Source: Marinoscillum sp049115815 | GTDB lineage: Bacteria; Bacteroidota; Bacteroidia; Cytophagales; Cyclobacteriaceae | Assembly: GCA_049115815.1 (NCBI GenBank) | Contig: JAGDZO010000006.1 | Coordinates: 699,597 to 763,596 of the forward strand | Length of the DNA stretch: 64,000 nucleotides | Direction: 5' to 3' | Shown: one piece after another, positions 27,050 to 35,604 of the stretch | Layout of the letters: each line of letters starts with the position of its first letter | Position numbering within the stretch: the stretch's first letter is position 1 | Position numbers and translations under genes: made by a program | Notes under the pieces: generated by a model | What the model saw: the letters and a program-made list of their open reading frames with translations, nothing else | Database searches by the model: none | Told to the model about the DNA's origin: nothing

Positions 27050-28369
27050 TCAAGGAAGTAATTTAGACAATGACTTTGCCCCTCCCATTTTATTCATGGT
27101 CTTCATCATCCTACGCATTTGCTCAAATTGTTTCATAAGCTGATTGACTTGGTTTACTGAAGTCCCGCTTCCTTTGGCAATTCTTTGTCTTCTAGAACCA
27201 TTGATCATATTAGGATTTTCACGCTCAGTTGGTGTCATCGATTTAATAATTGCTTCGATTGGCTTTAAAGAATCTTCATCGATATCAACATCCTTAATCG
27301 CTTTACCTACTCCCGGAACCATACCTAGTAGATCCTTGATATTCCCCATTTTCTTAATCTGCTCCATCTGCGAAAGAAAATCGTCAAAACCAAATTGGTT
27401 CTTTTTGATCTTCTTATTGATACGTCTAGCCTCTTCCTCGTCAAAATTCTGTTGTGCCTTCTCTACTAATGAGATGACATCACCCATTCCTAGAATTCTA
27501 TTAGCCATTCGATCTGGGTGAAACAGATCTATCGCCTCCATCTTTTCACCTGTACTGATGTACTTGATAGGCTTGCTTACCTCTCTGCGTACGGATAGTG
27601 CAGCTCCACCTCTGGTATCGCCATCAAGTTTGGTTAGAACCACTCCGTCAAAGTCTAGACGCTCGTTGAAGGCTGCAGCAGTATTTACAGCATCCTGTCC
27701 TGTCATAGCATCCACTACAAACAATGTTTCCGATGGTTGAATCTCAGACTTTATAGAAGCTATTTCAGCCATCATGGCTTCATCTACGGCCAATCGCCCT
27801 GCAGTATCTATAATAAGAGACTTTTTGCCGTTATCCTTAGCGTACTTGACTGCATTCTTCGCAATCTTAATTGGATCCTTCTCATCAATCTCTGTGTAGA
27901 CTTCCACTCCTATCTGCTCCCCAAGAACTTTCAGCTGGTCAATCGCTGCAGGTCGATATACATCGCATGCTGCCAAAAGAACAGTACGTCCTTGCTTCTT
28001 GAGTTGACTAGCCAGCTTACCACTAAAGGTAGTTTTACCAGAACCTTGTAGCCCTGAAATAAGTATCGTATTAGGATTGCCGTCCAAGTTGATTGGGGTA
28101 TTGGTCTCACCCATCAAAGTCGTCAACTCTTCCGCTACGATTTTGGTTAATAACTGTCCTGGCGATACGGCGATTAACACATCTCGTCCAAGTGCCTTTT
28201 CCTTGATCGTATCTGTTACTTCCTTCGCTATCTTATAGTTAACATCAGCATCGATTAATGCACGACGAATTTCTTTTACTGTAGTCGCAACGTTAATTTC
28301 GGTAATACTACCTTGGCCTTTAAGCGTTTTAAAGGCTCTATCAAGCTTCGAACTGAGATTATCAAACAT
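27050..28369 (-). CDS. ffh: signal recognition particle protein Ffh
   Basis: SRP54 GTPase that binds signal sequences and 4.5S RNA and docks on FtsY. 439 residues: helical N domain, G domain with GLQGSGKTT at 106-114, DTAGR at 188-192 and TKLDGD at 246-251, then a Met-rich M domain (GMGDVISLVEKAQ, RQRIAKGSGTSVNQVNQL). The upstream region contains TAGCTTTG, which could be a -7 box. Convergent to pdhB, with the shared terminator between them. Confidence 0.98.
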   Translation of the reverse strand: MFDNLSSKLDRAFKTLKGQGSITEINVATTVKEIRRALIDADVNYKIAKEVTDTIKEKALGRDVLIAVSPGQLLTKIVAEELTTLMGETNTPINLDGNPNTILISGLQGSGKTTFSGKLASQLKKQGRTVLLAACDVYRPAAIDQLKVLGEQIGVEVYTEIDEKDPIKIAKNAVKYAKDNGKKSLIIDTAGRLAVDEAMMAEIASIKSEIQPSETLFVVDAMTGQDAVNTAAAFNERLDFDGVVLTKLDGDTRGGAALSVRREVSKPIKYISTGEKMEAIDLFHPDRMANRILGMGDVISLVEKAQQNFDEEEARRINKKIKKNQFGFDDFLSQMEQIKKMGNIKDLLGMVPGVGKAIKDVDIDEDSLKPIEAIIKSMTPTERENPNMINGSRRQRIAKGSGTSVNQVNQLMKQFEQMRRMMKTMNKMGGAKSLSKLLP

Positions 28370-28489
28370 ATTTTGAACTTATTTATTATCAATCGCAAAG
28401 CTAATAAAGTTAAAAGTTCTGTAACCTATTTAGTCCAATTTCAGTATGATACATCTATCAGTACCTTGTAATACATAATAACACATAAT

Positions 28490-28960
28490 ATGAATTTTCG
28501 CAAAGCAGTATTTTCTCTCCTATTAGTCACATTATTTTCTCAACTAAATGCCCAAACTAAAGTGACTGAAAAGTTTCTCTTAGGTACTTGGGACTTAACC
28601 ATTGACATTGATGAAGAACTCAAAGAAATGGAAGATGAAGCTAGAGAAACAGAGTCTCTTTTTGAATCAGTGATATTAAATACAGTATCAGGTGCCGTTT
28701 CAGGATTATTGAATCGCCTTGACATATCTCTTGAATTTAGAAAAGGCGGAGAAGTCAAAGTAGTTGTTGAAGCTTTTGGCGAGCGAGAAACAGAATATAC
28801 AGAATGGTCAATCGATAGCAGAGGGAGACTGCATATTGAAGATAGCGATAGTTTCTCCACAGATTTATCAGACTTATGGATGCGCGATGGCAATGTACTC
28901 GTGCTGATCAATGAAGACGATGATGACAAAACTGAAGTTTATATGCGCAAGGTAGATTGA
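28490..28960 (+). CDS. small secreted protein, lipocalin-like pattern, unknown function
   Basis: 156 residues with a Sec signal (ending LNAQ). The mature part opens with FLLGTWDLTIDI, followed by an acidic helix and beta strands (ISLEFRKGGEVKVVVE, TEWSIDSRGRLHIE), ending EVYMRK. The GTW opening and final strands resemble lipocalin-like proteins of Bacteroidota, but the match is by pattern only. A divergent gap of 120 bases separates it from ffh. The antisense frame over this gene is also open but lacks any protein-like features. Confidence 0.75.
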   Translation: MNFRKAVFSLLLVTLFSQLNAQTKVTEKFLLGTWDLTIDIDEELKEMEDEARETESLFESVILNTVSGAVSGLLNRLDISLEFRKGGEVKVVVEAFGERETEYTEWSIDSRGRLHIEDSDSFSTDLSDLWMRDGNVLVLINEDDDDKTEVYMRKVD

Positions 28961-29075
28961 GAAATATACCTTGTTTTGGGTATTGCCTATTCGAGAAAGT
29001 ATAGTTTACTTTGTGAATTGTAATAGTTATTACTCGTTTTATTGAGTAATTTTACAACACAATCACCATTTTGTT

Positions 29076-29231
29076 ATGAAAAACAAAACAGCTATAAAAC
29101 TACTTTCTTCCATCACCGCCTATTTGATCTTAATGTTTGGACTTGGCTGTGATGAAAAAATTATTCGAAATTTTCTTGACCTACAAGGAAGCCTGGTTTC
29201 TACCTTGTCTTTGGCTATTACCGGCTTATAA
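29076..29231 (+). CDS. putative 51-aa small lipoprotein
   Basis: ATG at 29076 opens 51 codons to TAA. The product has a basic N-terminus (MKNKTAIK), a hydrophobic stretch, then lipobox-like FGLGC at residues 21-25, followed by only ~26 residues (DEKIIRNFLDLQGS...). Size and layout fit a small lipoprotein, though a signal-like random ORF cannot be excluded. Its last 14 bases overlap the convergent MazG-like gene. An inverted repeat TTACTC / GAGTAA lies about 27-46 bases upstream. Confidence 0.5.
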   Translation: MKNKTAIKLLSSITAYLILMFGLGCDEKIIRNFLDLQGSLVSTLSLAITGL

Positions 29232-29700
29232 TTGATTTTAAGTCAGCTGGAGAGTAGTTGATGGACTTAAGTGTCTTATCATCTTCTTTTCTATAGACCA
29301 AGTAAAGACCATCTTGTTCCTTATAATAAGCGGATGTACCTTTCTCCTTTTGGTAGTAGTCCACGGTATCTTGAGCTTCTTGTTGAGTTTTGCAAGCTTT
29401 GCTCATATTCGAGCGCTGTACTTCATTGAACAATTCCACGAACTTATCTCCCAAGCCAAATTCCAAAACAGCTCCGGATAATACGTATTGGATATCGCAT
29501 AGTGCATCGGCTACTTCTACTAAGTCATCATTATCAATAGCTTCTTTCAGCTCATTGAGTTCTTCTTGAATGAGCGAAACACGCAATTCACTCCTCTTTT
29601 TGCTAGGTATAGTTGGCTCATCCAAAATTGGGTGTTTGAACGTTTTATGAAATTCAGCTACTTGATTTAGTGAATCAATCTTCTCCATTTTCTTTGACAT
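29218..29700 (-). CDS. MazG-like nucleoside triphosphate pyrophosphohydrolase family protein
   Basis: About 160 residues of the all-alpha NTP-PPase superfamily. The metal-binding motif is visible as EELNELKEAI followed by DLVEVADALCDIQYV, and the N-terminus QVAEFHKTF is typical of the subgroup related to phosphoribosyl-ATP pyrophosphohydrolase and DR2231. The C-terminal ~60 residues (YKEQDGLYLVYRKEDD) form a small beta extension. The likely activity is hydrolysis of non-canonical nucleotides. Starts at 29709, 29700 and 29688 are all possible; each begins inside the MetS-like gene, implying coupling. Confidence 0.85.
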   Translation of the reverse strand: MSKKMEKIDSLNQVAEFHKTFKHPILDEPTIPSKKRSELRVSLIQEELNELKEAIDNDDLVEVADALCDIQYVLSGAVLEFGLGDKFVELFNEVQRSNMSKACKTQQEAQDTVDYYQKEKGTSAYYKEQDGLYLVYRKEDDKTLKSINYSPADLKSIISR

Positions 29701-29797
29701 TTTTTTCATGTTGTATTGCTAACCTCAAAAAGAAAACGAATCCTCCGAATACCAATCCACAACATATAATCATACTAACTATGCTCGTAAAGGTCAT
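29675..29797 (-). CDS. MetS-like NSS transporter small subunit (40 aa)
   Basis: A 40-residue reading frame in the gap after the NSS transporter stop: one hydrophobic helix (IVSMIICCGLVFGGFVFFL) and a short charged tail (EKNVKENGED). It starts 4 bases after the transporter's TAA and overlaps the MazG-like start. Size, single helix with a GLVFGG pattern and location match the MetS/MaAIMP small-subunit family, of which C. glutamicum MetS is needed for methionine/alanine transport by MetP. Family membership rests on pattern and context, not on a search. Confidence 0.7.
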   Translation of the reverse strand: MTFTSIVSMIICCGLVFGGFVFFLRLAIQHEKNVKENGED

Positions 29798-29801
29798 TTT
29801 C

Positions 29802-31307
29802 TTATGAGTTACAAAATTTTCTATATAATCCTTTATTGATAATCAAACCAATAAGTATCAATACACCCCATTGTGTGACGATGGAGGCATTGCTATACGT
29901 GTCTATCCAGTTCCATTTACCTTCTGAGGTAAACCACGGTTCAGCGCTATAGCCTTGTGACATCCACCAACCAATAAGGATCAATCCAAGGATAGCGTTC
30001 ATAAGCAAAGCATACTTGAAATACCAATTTGGAATAATCAGATTGGAATCAATATCTATCAGTTCATTTTTAAACTTATCAGCTCCATAACTAACCGTGG
30101 CAATTGAAATAAATATACCACTTACAATCAGTCCCAATCCCCATACCCAGTCTTGATTGCTAAAGTAATCCAATGAGTACGCTGAAGGAAACCCAAACAG
30201 AATGAATGAAGCAACTAATAAAACAACAATTACTCTTTGATTCAGATTTAAGGCGGTCAAATTGGTTTTAAGCAGTTCTAGCATGGGCAAGAACGAGCTA
30301 AAGGCAGCCAATGTAAGCGCCAGAAAGAAAGCTACCGTCATAAACGCTCCTCCTGTAATAGAAGAAAACAATTTTGGTATGATGGTGAAGGTCAATGCTT
30401 GACTCCCGCTTTGTAGAAATCCAATAGCTTCTGATTCGTTAGCAGACATGGCGAAAACAGCCGGAAGAATGGCAATGCCAGCTATTAAAGAAGCACAATT
30501 GTTACCAAAGGCTCCAATAAAGGTATTCAATGTTACATCTTCCTTGTTTCGGGAATAACTCGATATGGTAATCATCAAGCCCCATCCAGCACCTGTAGAC
30601 CATGCAGATTGCGATAGCGCTTCTATCCATATAGTGGGATTAGAGAAACTGTTCCAATCAATGGCGAACATGTACTCGAGCCCCTTTATTCCTCCCTCCA
30701 TATTTAGCGCTGCTGATGCCACGATGATCAATAAAACAAAAAGACTTGGTATCAGCACTTTGTTAGCCTTCTCAAGACCTCCTTTCACTCCCTTACTCAC
30801 CACAAAAACGCCTAACAAAACAACCACAATGCAAACACCTACAGTCATCCAATTGCCATTGGATAGATTTTCCCATTGATTGTTTAAGAACTTAGGATTC
30901 CCGACTAAGATTTGCTCTAAGGTAACTCCTGATGAAAGAGAGTTAAACAAATTATTTATTGAGATAAAAAGATATTCGATGGACCATGCGGTCACAACTG
31001 AATAATAAAATGCAATTCCTAAGGTGCAGACGGTGATAAAGAAACCCATCCAGGTTAATCGCTCACCTGCAAGACTTCCAAAAGACCCGATAACCCCATT
31101 TTTGTATTTTTTTCCGATTGAAAACTCCGCCAACAAAAGAGGGATTGACCAAATGAATAAAAACAGAATCCAAAGCAGTATAAAACTCCCTCCATATTGC
31201 CCTGCTAGCCTTGGAAATCTCCAAAGGTTTCCAGCACCTATGGCCATGCCTAATGATGCTAGTATAATCCCCCATCTATCGCTAAACTCTTCTTTGTTAG
31301 CCATCAT
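29802..31307 (-). CDS. sodium-dependent transporter, NSS/SNF family
   Basis: A 501-residue inner-membrane symporter of the LeuT/MetP fold. The N-terminal hallmark WGIILASLGMAIGAGNLWRFP is seen, with the unwound TM1 region AIGAGN holding sodium and substrate contacts. About 11-12 hydrophobic segments follow. Substrate is probably an amino acid; the MetS-like gene directly downstream points to the MetP group. Two adjacent ATGs (31307, 31304) are possible starts. It heads a likely three-gene operon. Confidence 0.94.
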   Translation of the reverse strand: MMANKEEFSDRWGIILASLGMAIGAGNLWRFPRLAGQYGGSFILLWILFLFIWSIPLLLAEFSIGKKYKNGVIGSFGSLAGERLTWMGFFITVCTLGIAFYYSVVTAWSIEYLFISINNLFNSLSSGVTLEQILVGNPKFLNNQWENLSNGNWMTVGVCIVVVLLGVFVVSKGVKGGLEKANKVLIPSLFVLLIIVASAALNMEGGIKGLEYMFAIDWNSFSNPTIWIEALSQSAWSTGAGWGLMITISSYSRNKEDVTLNTFIGAFGNNCASLIAGIAILPAVFAMSANESEAIGFLQSGSQALTFTIIPKLFSSITGGAFMTVAFFLALTLAAFSSFLPMLELLKTNLTALNLNQRVIVVLLVASFILFGFPSAYSLDYFSNQDWVWGLGLIVSGIFISIATVSYGADKFKNELIDIDSNLIIPNWYFKYALLMNAILGLILIGWWMSQGYSAEPWFTSEGKWNWIDTYSNASIVTQWGVLILIGLIINKGLYRKFCNS

Positions 31308-31477
31308 CAGCGCTGAAAGAAAATAACTTCAGAATCTAATCCTGAACCTTCGAGGAATAAAATCCCAAACGCAAAACCTGACGATTTCTGAAGGCTATTT
31401 TTAAGCAGCTTGATTGATTGATTCATGGAACGGGTTTGATGAGGAGCAACAAAAATGCTGATTTAGAACCTAAAAAC

Positions 31478-31507
31478 AAAAAAGGGATTAACCAGTATCT
31501 TAATCCC
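31478..31507 (-). terminator. rho-independent terminator of the tail-specific protease gene
   Basis: Read on the minus strand: GGGATTAA / TTAATCCC arms around an 8-base loop, followed by six T residues (31483-31478). It lies 27-56 bases after the protease stop. Confidence 0.82.
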
Positions 31508-31533
31508 CTCAATGAGTTCAAAGCACGCTCATT

Positions 31534-33594
31534 TTAACCAATTTTAGATTTCGAGAGCTCTGCCAAAAGCCTTAGGCCTTCTTTTAAATATGGATCTTCT
31601 GAAAATCTCTTACTCTGATCATCTTCTCCCAAGACTTCACTTGTTTCTATGGTGGTAGACATGTCACCGCTAGATTCCTCATCCTTCATTTGATCAGCTT
31701 TGCGCTCCTCGAAATTGAGTGAGATCGACGTTTTATTCTTTTGAGCTTTAGCCTTTTCTATTTCTTCAACCAATTCTCTTAGATCTTTATCTTCATTTAG
31801 ATGCTCCAAATAGAGATTTTTAAGCTGAGCCAACATTTTCGGTGAGATTTGATTGGTTGGTTGAAATTTCGAAGATGAAATTTCATCCCAAGGCAAAGCG
31901 TTTGGTCTGCTTCCTTCTCCAAATGGTTCATCATCATAAGGTGATGGAAAACTGATATCTGGTGCTACACCAAGTTTCTGAGTACTGCTACCCGTGACTC
32001 TATAGAATTTTGCCAGCGTCATTTTAAGTTGACCTAGGTCCACCTCCGTTTCACGCATATACCTCCCAATATCTATTAGATTCTGAACAGTGCCCTTACC
32101 AAATGTATTTTCACCCAGCACGATTCCTCGAGAATAGTCTTGAATAGCTCCAGAAAAAATCTCTGATGCTGATGCACTGTAGCGATTGGTAAGAACTGCC
32201 AATGGCCCATCATACAATACCTTACCATGATCTCTATCATCCATTACCTCCACGCTATTGTCCGTGTTTCGTACTTGCACCACAGGCCCCTCAGGGATAA
32301 ACAAACCGGTCAATTCTATGGCCTCCTGCAATGAACCACCGCCATTATATCTCAGATCTATCATCAACCCATCAATACCTTCATTGGTCAGGCTGTCGAT
32401 AATTTTACGAACATCTCTCGTGGTGCTCTTGTAGTCTTTCACCCCGCTATTGAGCTCTTCGAAGTTGAGATAAAAGCTTGGAATATTGATCACTCCCAAT
32501 GAATAAGTCTCATTACCTTCTTTTAATGGTATTATCTCTCCTTTCGCCGCGGATTTTTCAAGCTTGATTTTATCTCTCACCAGCCTTATGGTATCTGGCA
32601 AAGCGTTGATATCCTTATCGTTTTTAAGTACTTGAAGTCTTACGACAGTTCCTTTCGGCCCTCTGATTTTTTGGACTACTTCATCGAGTCTCCATCCAAT
32701 CACATCAACGAATTCCTCATTATCGCCTTGAGCTACACCTATGATTTTATCGTCTTTCTGTAGTTTCTTGCTCTTGTACGCAGGTCCACCAGGTATAATA
32801 TCAGCTATCTGAGTATAATCCAATCTCTGCGTCAACTGCGCCCCAATACCTTGTAAGGAAAGACTCATATCTATTTGAAAATTCTCTTTGGCTATAGGAG
32901 AGAAATAATCCGTATGAGGATCATAGGCACTTGTAAGCGCATTCATGAATACTTGATAAACATCCTCACTATTGTATTGATAAAGTGCCTTCTCTACCCT
33001 TTTGTAACGCTTTTCTAGTAAATCCGAAATTTCTTCCCACTCCTTACCTGCAAGCTTGTAGCTCATGGCCTGATTCTTTATGATTTTGAGCCAAACATCA
33101 TTTTGCTCATCTAAATCTTCTGGCCATGGCAACTTATCTCGATCAGTCTCAAATTCGTCTTTAGCGTTAAAATCTGGTTCGGTCTTCAGCAATTCATATA
33201 CATAAGAAATGCGCTCCAACGATCGATCTCTGTAAATTGAAAAAACCTGATATCCGAAACTAAGATTTCCTTCCGGCAACTGGTTATCAAGTTCGGAACG
33301 ATACCTTTCAAAATACTCAATATCGGCCTTTCGGAAATATGACTTATTGGGATCCAGAGATTTGAAGTAATTATCAAATACCACTGAAGAAAGGGAATCA
33401 TTTAAACTCGCCTTGCGGTAATGATATCTATTGAGAAGATTGATGATAACAAATGTCTCATTGAAGTGCTCGGGCTTGGGCTTAAGCTCTACGAGACTGT
33501 CTGCCTTGAATGACTGACCATCCGCGACAAATGCGAACGAATGAAAAACAACTGAGACGAGTAATACTGCGGTTAATACAAGTGATTTATTCAT
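31534..33594 (-). CDS. tail-specific carboxy-terminal processing protease (Prc-like, S41)
   Basis: A periplasmic serine protease that cleaves exposed C-termini. From the ATG at 33594 the protein has a clean signal peptide (MNKSLVLTAVLLVSVVFHSF); the 33627 reading adds 11 residues before it. An N-terminal helical Prc domain is followed by PDZ (GIGAQL, IIPGGPAYKSKKLQKDDKI), the S41 core with GLMIDLRYNGGGSLQEAI, catalytic Ser in YSASASEIF and catalytic Lys in NTFGKGTVQ, then a C-terminal helical tail with DUF3340-like character. About 690 residues matches E. coli Prc. It lies about 130 bases downstream of the ROK kinase gene on the same strand. Confidence 0.95.
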   Translation of the reverse strand: MNKSLVLTAVLLVSVVFHSFAFVADGQSFKADSLVELKPKPEHFNETFVIINLLNRYHYRKASLNDSLSSVVFDNYFKSLDPNKSYFRKADIEYFERYRSELDNQLPEGNLSFGYQVFSIYRDRSLERISYVYELLKTEPDFNAKDEFETDRDKLPWPEDLDEQNDVWLKIIKNQAMSYKLAGKEWEEISDLLEKRYKRVEKALYQYNSEDVYQVFMNALTSAYDPHTDYFSPIAKENFQIDMSLSLQGIGAQLTQRLDYTQIADIIPGGPAYKSKKLQKDDKIIGVAQGDNEEFVDVIGWRLDEVVQKIRGPKGTVVRLQVLKNDKDINALPDTIRLVRDKIKLEKSAAKGEIIPLKEGNETYSLGVINIPSFYLNFEELNSGVKDYKSTTRDVRKIIDSLTNEGIDGLMIDLRYNGGGSLQEAIELTGLFIPEGPVVQVRNTDNSVEVMDDRDHGKVLYDGPLAVLTNRYSASASEIFSGAIQDYSRGIVLGENTFGKGTVQNLIDIGRYMRETEVDLGQLKMTLAKFYRVTGSSTQKLGVAPDISFPSPYDDEPFGEGSRPNALPWDEISSSKFQPTNQISPKMLAQLKNLYLEHLNEDKDLRELVEEIEKAKAQKNKTSISLNFEERKADQMKDEESSGDMSTTIETSEVLGEDDQSKRFSEDPYLKEGLRLLAELSKSKIG

Positions 33595-33725
33595 AGATAA
33601 TAAGTTCCAACGCATATTTAATGCCAACGATTCAGCTGCGCTAGGATTTAACAGATTTTAAGAAGTCCAAAGGCCATTTTAAAAATAATCAAACGATCAA
33701 TGAGAATACTCGATTTGAAGTTCTT

Positions 33726-34685
33726 TTATTGATGCTTATTCCAAACCAAAGCTGCAGCACCTAACACCGCCGCATTTTTCTTCATCATTCCAGAAGGTAA
33801 CAACTTCACCTTTCCTTTGTAGATAGGCAACAAATTGGCTTCCAAATGACGCTGGGTTGGTTCAAAAATCCACTTTCCCGCTTTCGCCAATCCTCCCAAA
33901 AGGAAAAATGCTTCTGGATGTGAAAAGGTAGTGAAGTTGGCCAATTGCTCGCCGAGAATCTTACCGGTCATCTCAAATGCTGCCAATGCGATAGGGTCTC
34001 CATCTTCAGCAGCTTTGGTGATCGTCTCACCGTGCAAATCATGGTAAGAATAACTCCTTAAAACACTATCGTCCATCAAATCACTCAACAGAAAGAATAC
34101 AGTTCTCTTCAAACCTGTACTGGATACATATGCTTCCAAGCCCCCTCTATTACCAAATCCTGTCTTGCGACCACCGTCATAAACCTTGACATGACCCAAT
34201 TCGCCAGCCTGAGAATCATGGCCGTAAACCAATTCGCCATTCACGACTATACCACTACCTAACCCGGTACCTAATGTGATAACCATGAAGTCTTTCATGT
34301 CCGATGCTTCACCATAGATCATTTCTCCCATAGCTGCTGCATTGGCGTCATTGGTGATATACACGGGCAGATCAAATATCTTCTTGAGTCCATCGGAAAA
34401 TGGCACAATGCCTTTCCAATTAAGATTAGGGGCATACTCGATAGTGCCTCTAAAGTAATTGGCATTAGGAGCTCCTACGCCTACACCTGCTATTTCATAA
34501 TCAAAATCAATTTCAGTTTGTAGTTGCTCAATTTGAGCCTTCAGCTCAACCAAGAAATCATCAAACTCCTTGAATTTTGCTGTGGAAAAATCAGTTTGGG
34601 CATATAAGTTACCTTCCCGATCAACTATCCCTAGCTTGGTCAAGGTACCTCCTATATCGACTCCTATGACTACTTTCTTTGACAT
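33726..34685 (-). CDS. ROK family sugar kinase (probable glucokinase)
   Basis: 319 residues with the actin-like ATPase fold: N-terminal phosphate loop GVDIGGTLTKLGIVD, catalytic region ITNDANAAAMGE, second loop ITLGTGLGSGIV, and the ROK histidine in AGELGHVKV. The usual zinc-binding CxCGxxGCxE cluster is absent: the equivalent stretch reads GFGNRGGLEAYVS, with no cysteines. The sugar-contact ExGH is kept. The nearby malQ/amylase genes make glucose a sensible substrate, but that is inference. Divergent from the microprotein cluster. Confidence 0.88.
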   Translation of the reverse strand: MSKKVVIGVDIGGTLTKLGIVDREGNLYAQTDFSTAKFKEFDDFLVELKAQIEQLQTEIDFDYEIAGVGVGAPNANYFRGTIEYAPNLNWKGIVPFSDGLKKIFDLPVYITNDANAAAMGEMIYGEASDMKDFMVITLGTGLGSGIVVNGELVYGHDSQAGELGHVKVYDGGRKTGFGNRGGLEAYVSSTGLKRTVFFLLSDLMDDSVLRSYSYHDLHGETITKAAEDGDPIALAAFEMTGKILGEQLANFTTFSHPEAFFLLGGLAKAGKWIFEPTQRHLEANLLPIYKGKVKLLPSGMMKKNAAVLGAAALVWNKHQ

Positions 34686-34813
34686 GTAATAATCTGATTA
34701 GCGCTTAAAGAAATGTGAAGACTCAAATATATGTAGATCAACAAATAAACCCCTTTCAAAGAGGTCTCAATCACTCATAAGAGCACAGATTTTTTAATGA
34801 TAAACAGCGTGAT

Positions 34814-34841
34814 TATCAAAAGATATTTTAATATCTTGATA
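34814..34841. repeat. inverted repeat abutting the first microprotein start codon
   Basis: TATCAA-AA-GATATT and AATATC-TTGATA face each other around TT, giving 12 paired bases with a 2-base bulge. The right arm ends 2 bases before the ATG at 34844. It could be an operator or an RNA hairpin that controls access to the start codon. There is no T run, so it is not a terminator. Confidence 0.55.
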
Positions 34842-34843
34842 AA

Positions 34844-35095
34844 ATGAAAAAGCTACTCCCGCATATCATCTATATTCTGATCATTGTATTCTTTGTTGTA
34901 TTTGCCAATATCAAAGCCAATGAAGCTGAAAAAGCTTCTTATGAAGTAATTATTAATTCTGAACTAGCCCAAAAAAATGCTGAAGATGCCAAAAAACAAG
35001 CAGAATTGGCGAATATAGAAGCTGCTAAAGCTCGAGAGGCCAAACGTACAGCTCTAAAGGCGATGGAGGAATTAGAAAAATGCCAAAACAAATGA
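34844..35095 (+). CDS. tandem membrane/coiled-coil microprotein, copy 1
   Basis: 83 residues: a short basic start (MKKLLPHII), one membrane helix to about residue 22, then a strongly charged helix with repeating Ala/Glu/Lys (NAEDAKKQAELA, EAAKAREAKR) suggesting a coiled coil. It ends ELEKCQNK with a single cysteine near the C-terminus. The orientation is probably N-in with the coil outside the cytoplasm, though the lysines may reverse this. No family is recognised. It is the first of three tandem copies, and its TGA shares ATGA with copy 2. Confidence 0.85.
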   Translation: MKKLLPHIIYILIIVFFVVFANIKANEAEKASYEVIINSELAQKNAEDAKKQAELANIEAAKAREAKRTALKAMEELEKCQNK

Positions 35096-35349
35096 AAAAG
35101 CTACTCCCACATATTATTTACATTCCGATCATTGCATTCTTTGTTGTATATGCCAATATCAAAGCCGGTGAAGCTGAAAAAGCCTTAATACAAGCGGAAA
35201 TTAATGCTGAGATTGCTGATCGAAATGCTGAAGATGCCAAAAAACAAGTTGAAATAGCAGATATGGCTGCTGGTGAAGCCCAAATGGCAGAAAGAAGAGC
35301 TCACGAAGCTCTTGCCGAACTAGAGAAGTGCAAAAACAAAATGAAATGA
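35092..35349 (+). CDS. tandem membrane/coiled-coil microprotein, copy 2
   Basis: 85 residues with the same layout as copy 1: MKKLLPHIIYIP, membrane helix ending near NIKAGEAEKA, then the shared NAEDAKKQ coil block and a C-terminal ELEKCKNK. The first membrane half and the coil core are near-identical to copy 1, while the segment just after the membrane differs. The ATG at 35092 is preferred over an in-frame ATG at 35080 because it reproduces the copy 1 N-terminus and overlaps the previous stop by ATGA. Confidence 0.85.
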   Translation: MKKLLPHIIYIPIIAFFVVYANIKAGEAEKALIQAEINAEIADRNAEDAKKQVEIADMAAGEAQMAERRAHEALAELEKCKNKMK

Positions 35350-35603
35350 AAAAGCTACTCCCGCATATCATCTACATTCCAATCATCGCGTTTTTGATAT
35401 TTTTTGGATACATCAAAGCTGGTGAGGCTGAGAAAGCCCATAAAGAAGTGAAGGCTCAAACAGAATTTGCCACACGAAATGCAGAAGATGCTAAAAGGCA
35501 AGCAGAGTTGGCGGAACAAGCTCAAGCAGAAGCCCAAAGAGCTGTTGAAAGAGCATTGGATGAGGCAGAAAAACTTAAATTAGCTTTAGAAAAATGTAAA
35601 TAG
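35346..35603 (+). CDS. tandem membrane/coiled-coil microprotein, copy 3
   Basis: 85 residues, the most diverged copy: MKKLLPHIIYIP, membrane helix with FLIFFGYIKAGEAEKA, then NAEDAKRQAELAEQAQAEAQRA and a longer coil ending LALEKCK. The conserved cysteine close to the C-terminus is kept in all three copies. It starts by ATGA overlap with copy 2; an in-frame start at 35328 would add six residues. The GGCT-like gene follows after a 1-base gap. Confidence 0.85.
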   Translation: MKKLLPHIIYIPIIAFLIFFGYIKAGEAEKAHKEVKAQTEFATRNAEDAKRQAELAEQAQAEAQRAVERALDEAEKLKLALEKCK

Positions 35604-35604
35604 C

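Noticed and set aside
27144..27521. 125-codon frame antisense to ffh
   Set aside because: Lies inside a fully conserved essential gene and shows no independent features.
28540..28929. 129-codon frame antisense to the small secreted protein
   Set aside because: The plus-strand gene has a signal peptide and domain-like pattern; the antisense frame is Ser-rich noise.
34844..35603. Direct repeats that might suggest a repeat array or CRISPR
   Set aside because: The repeats are ~250 bases long, lie in coding frames and lack short regular spacers; they are duplicated genes.
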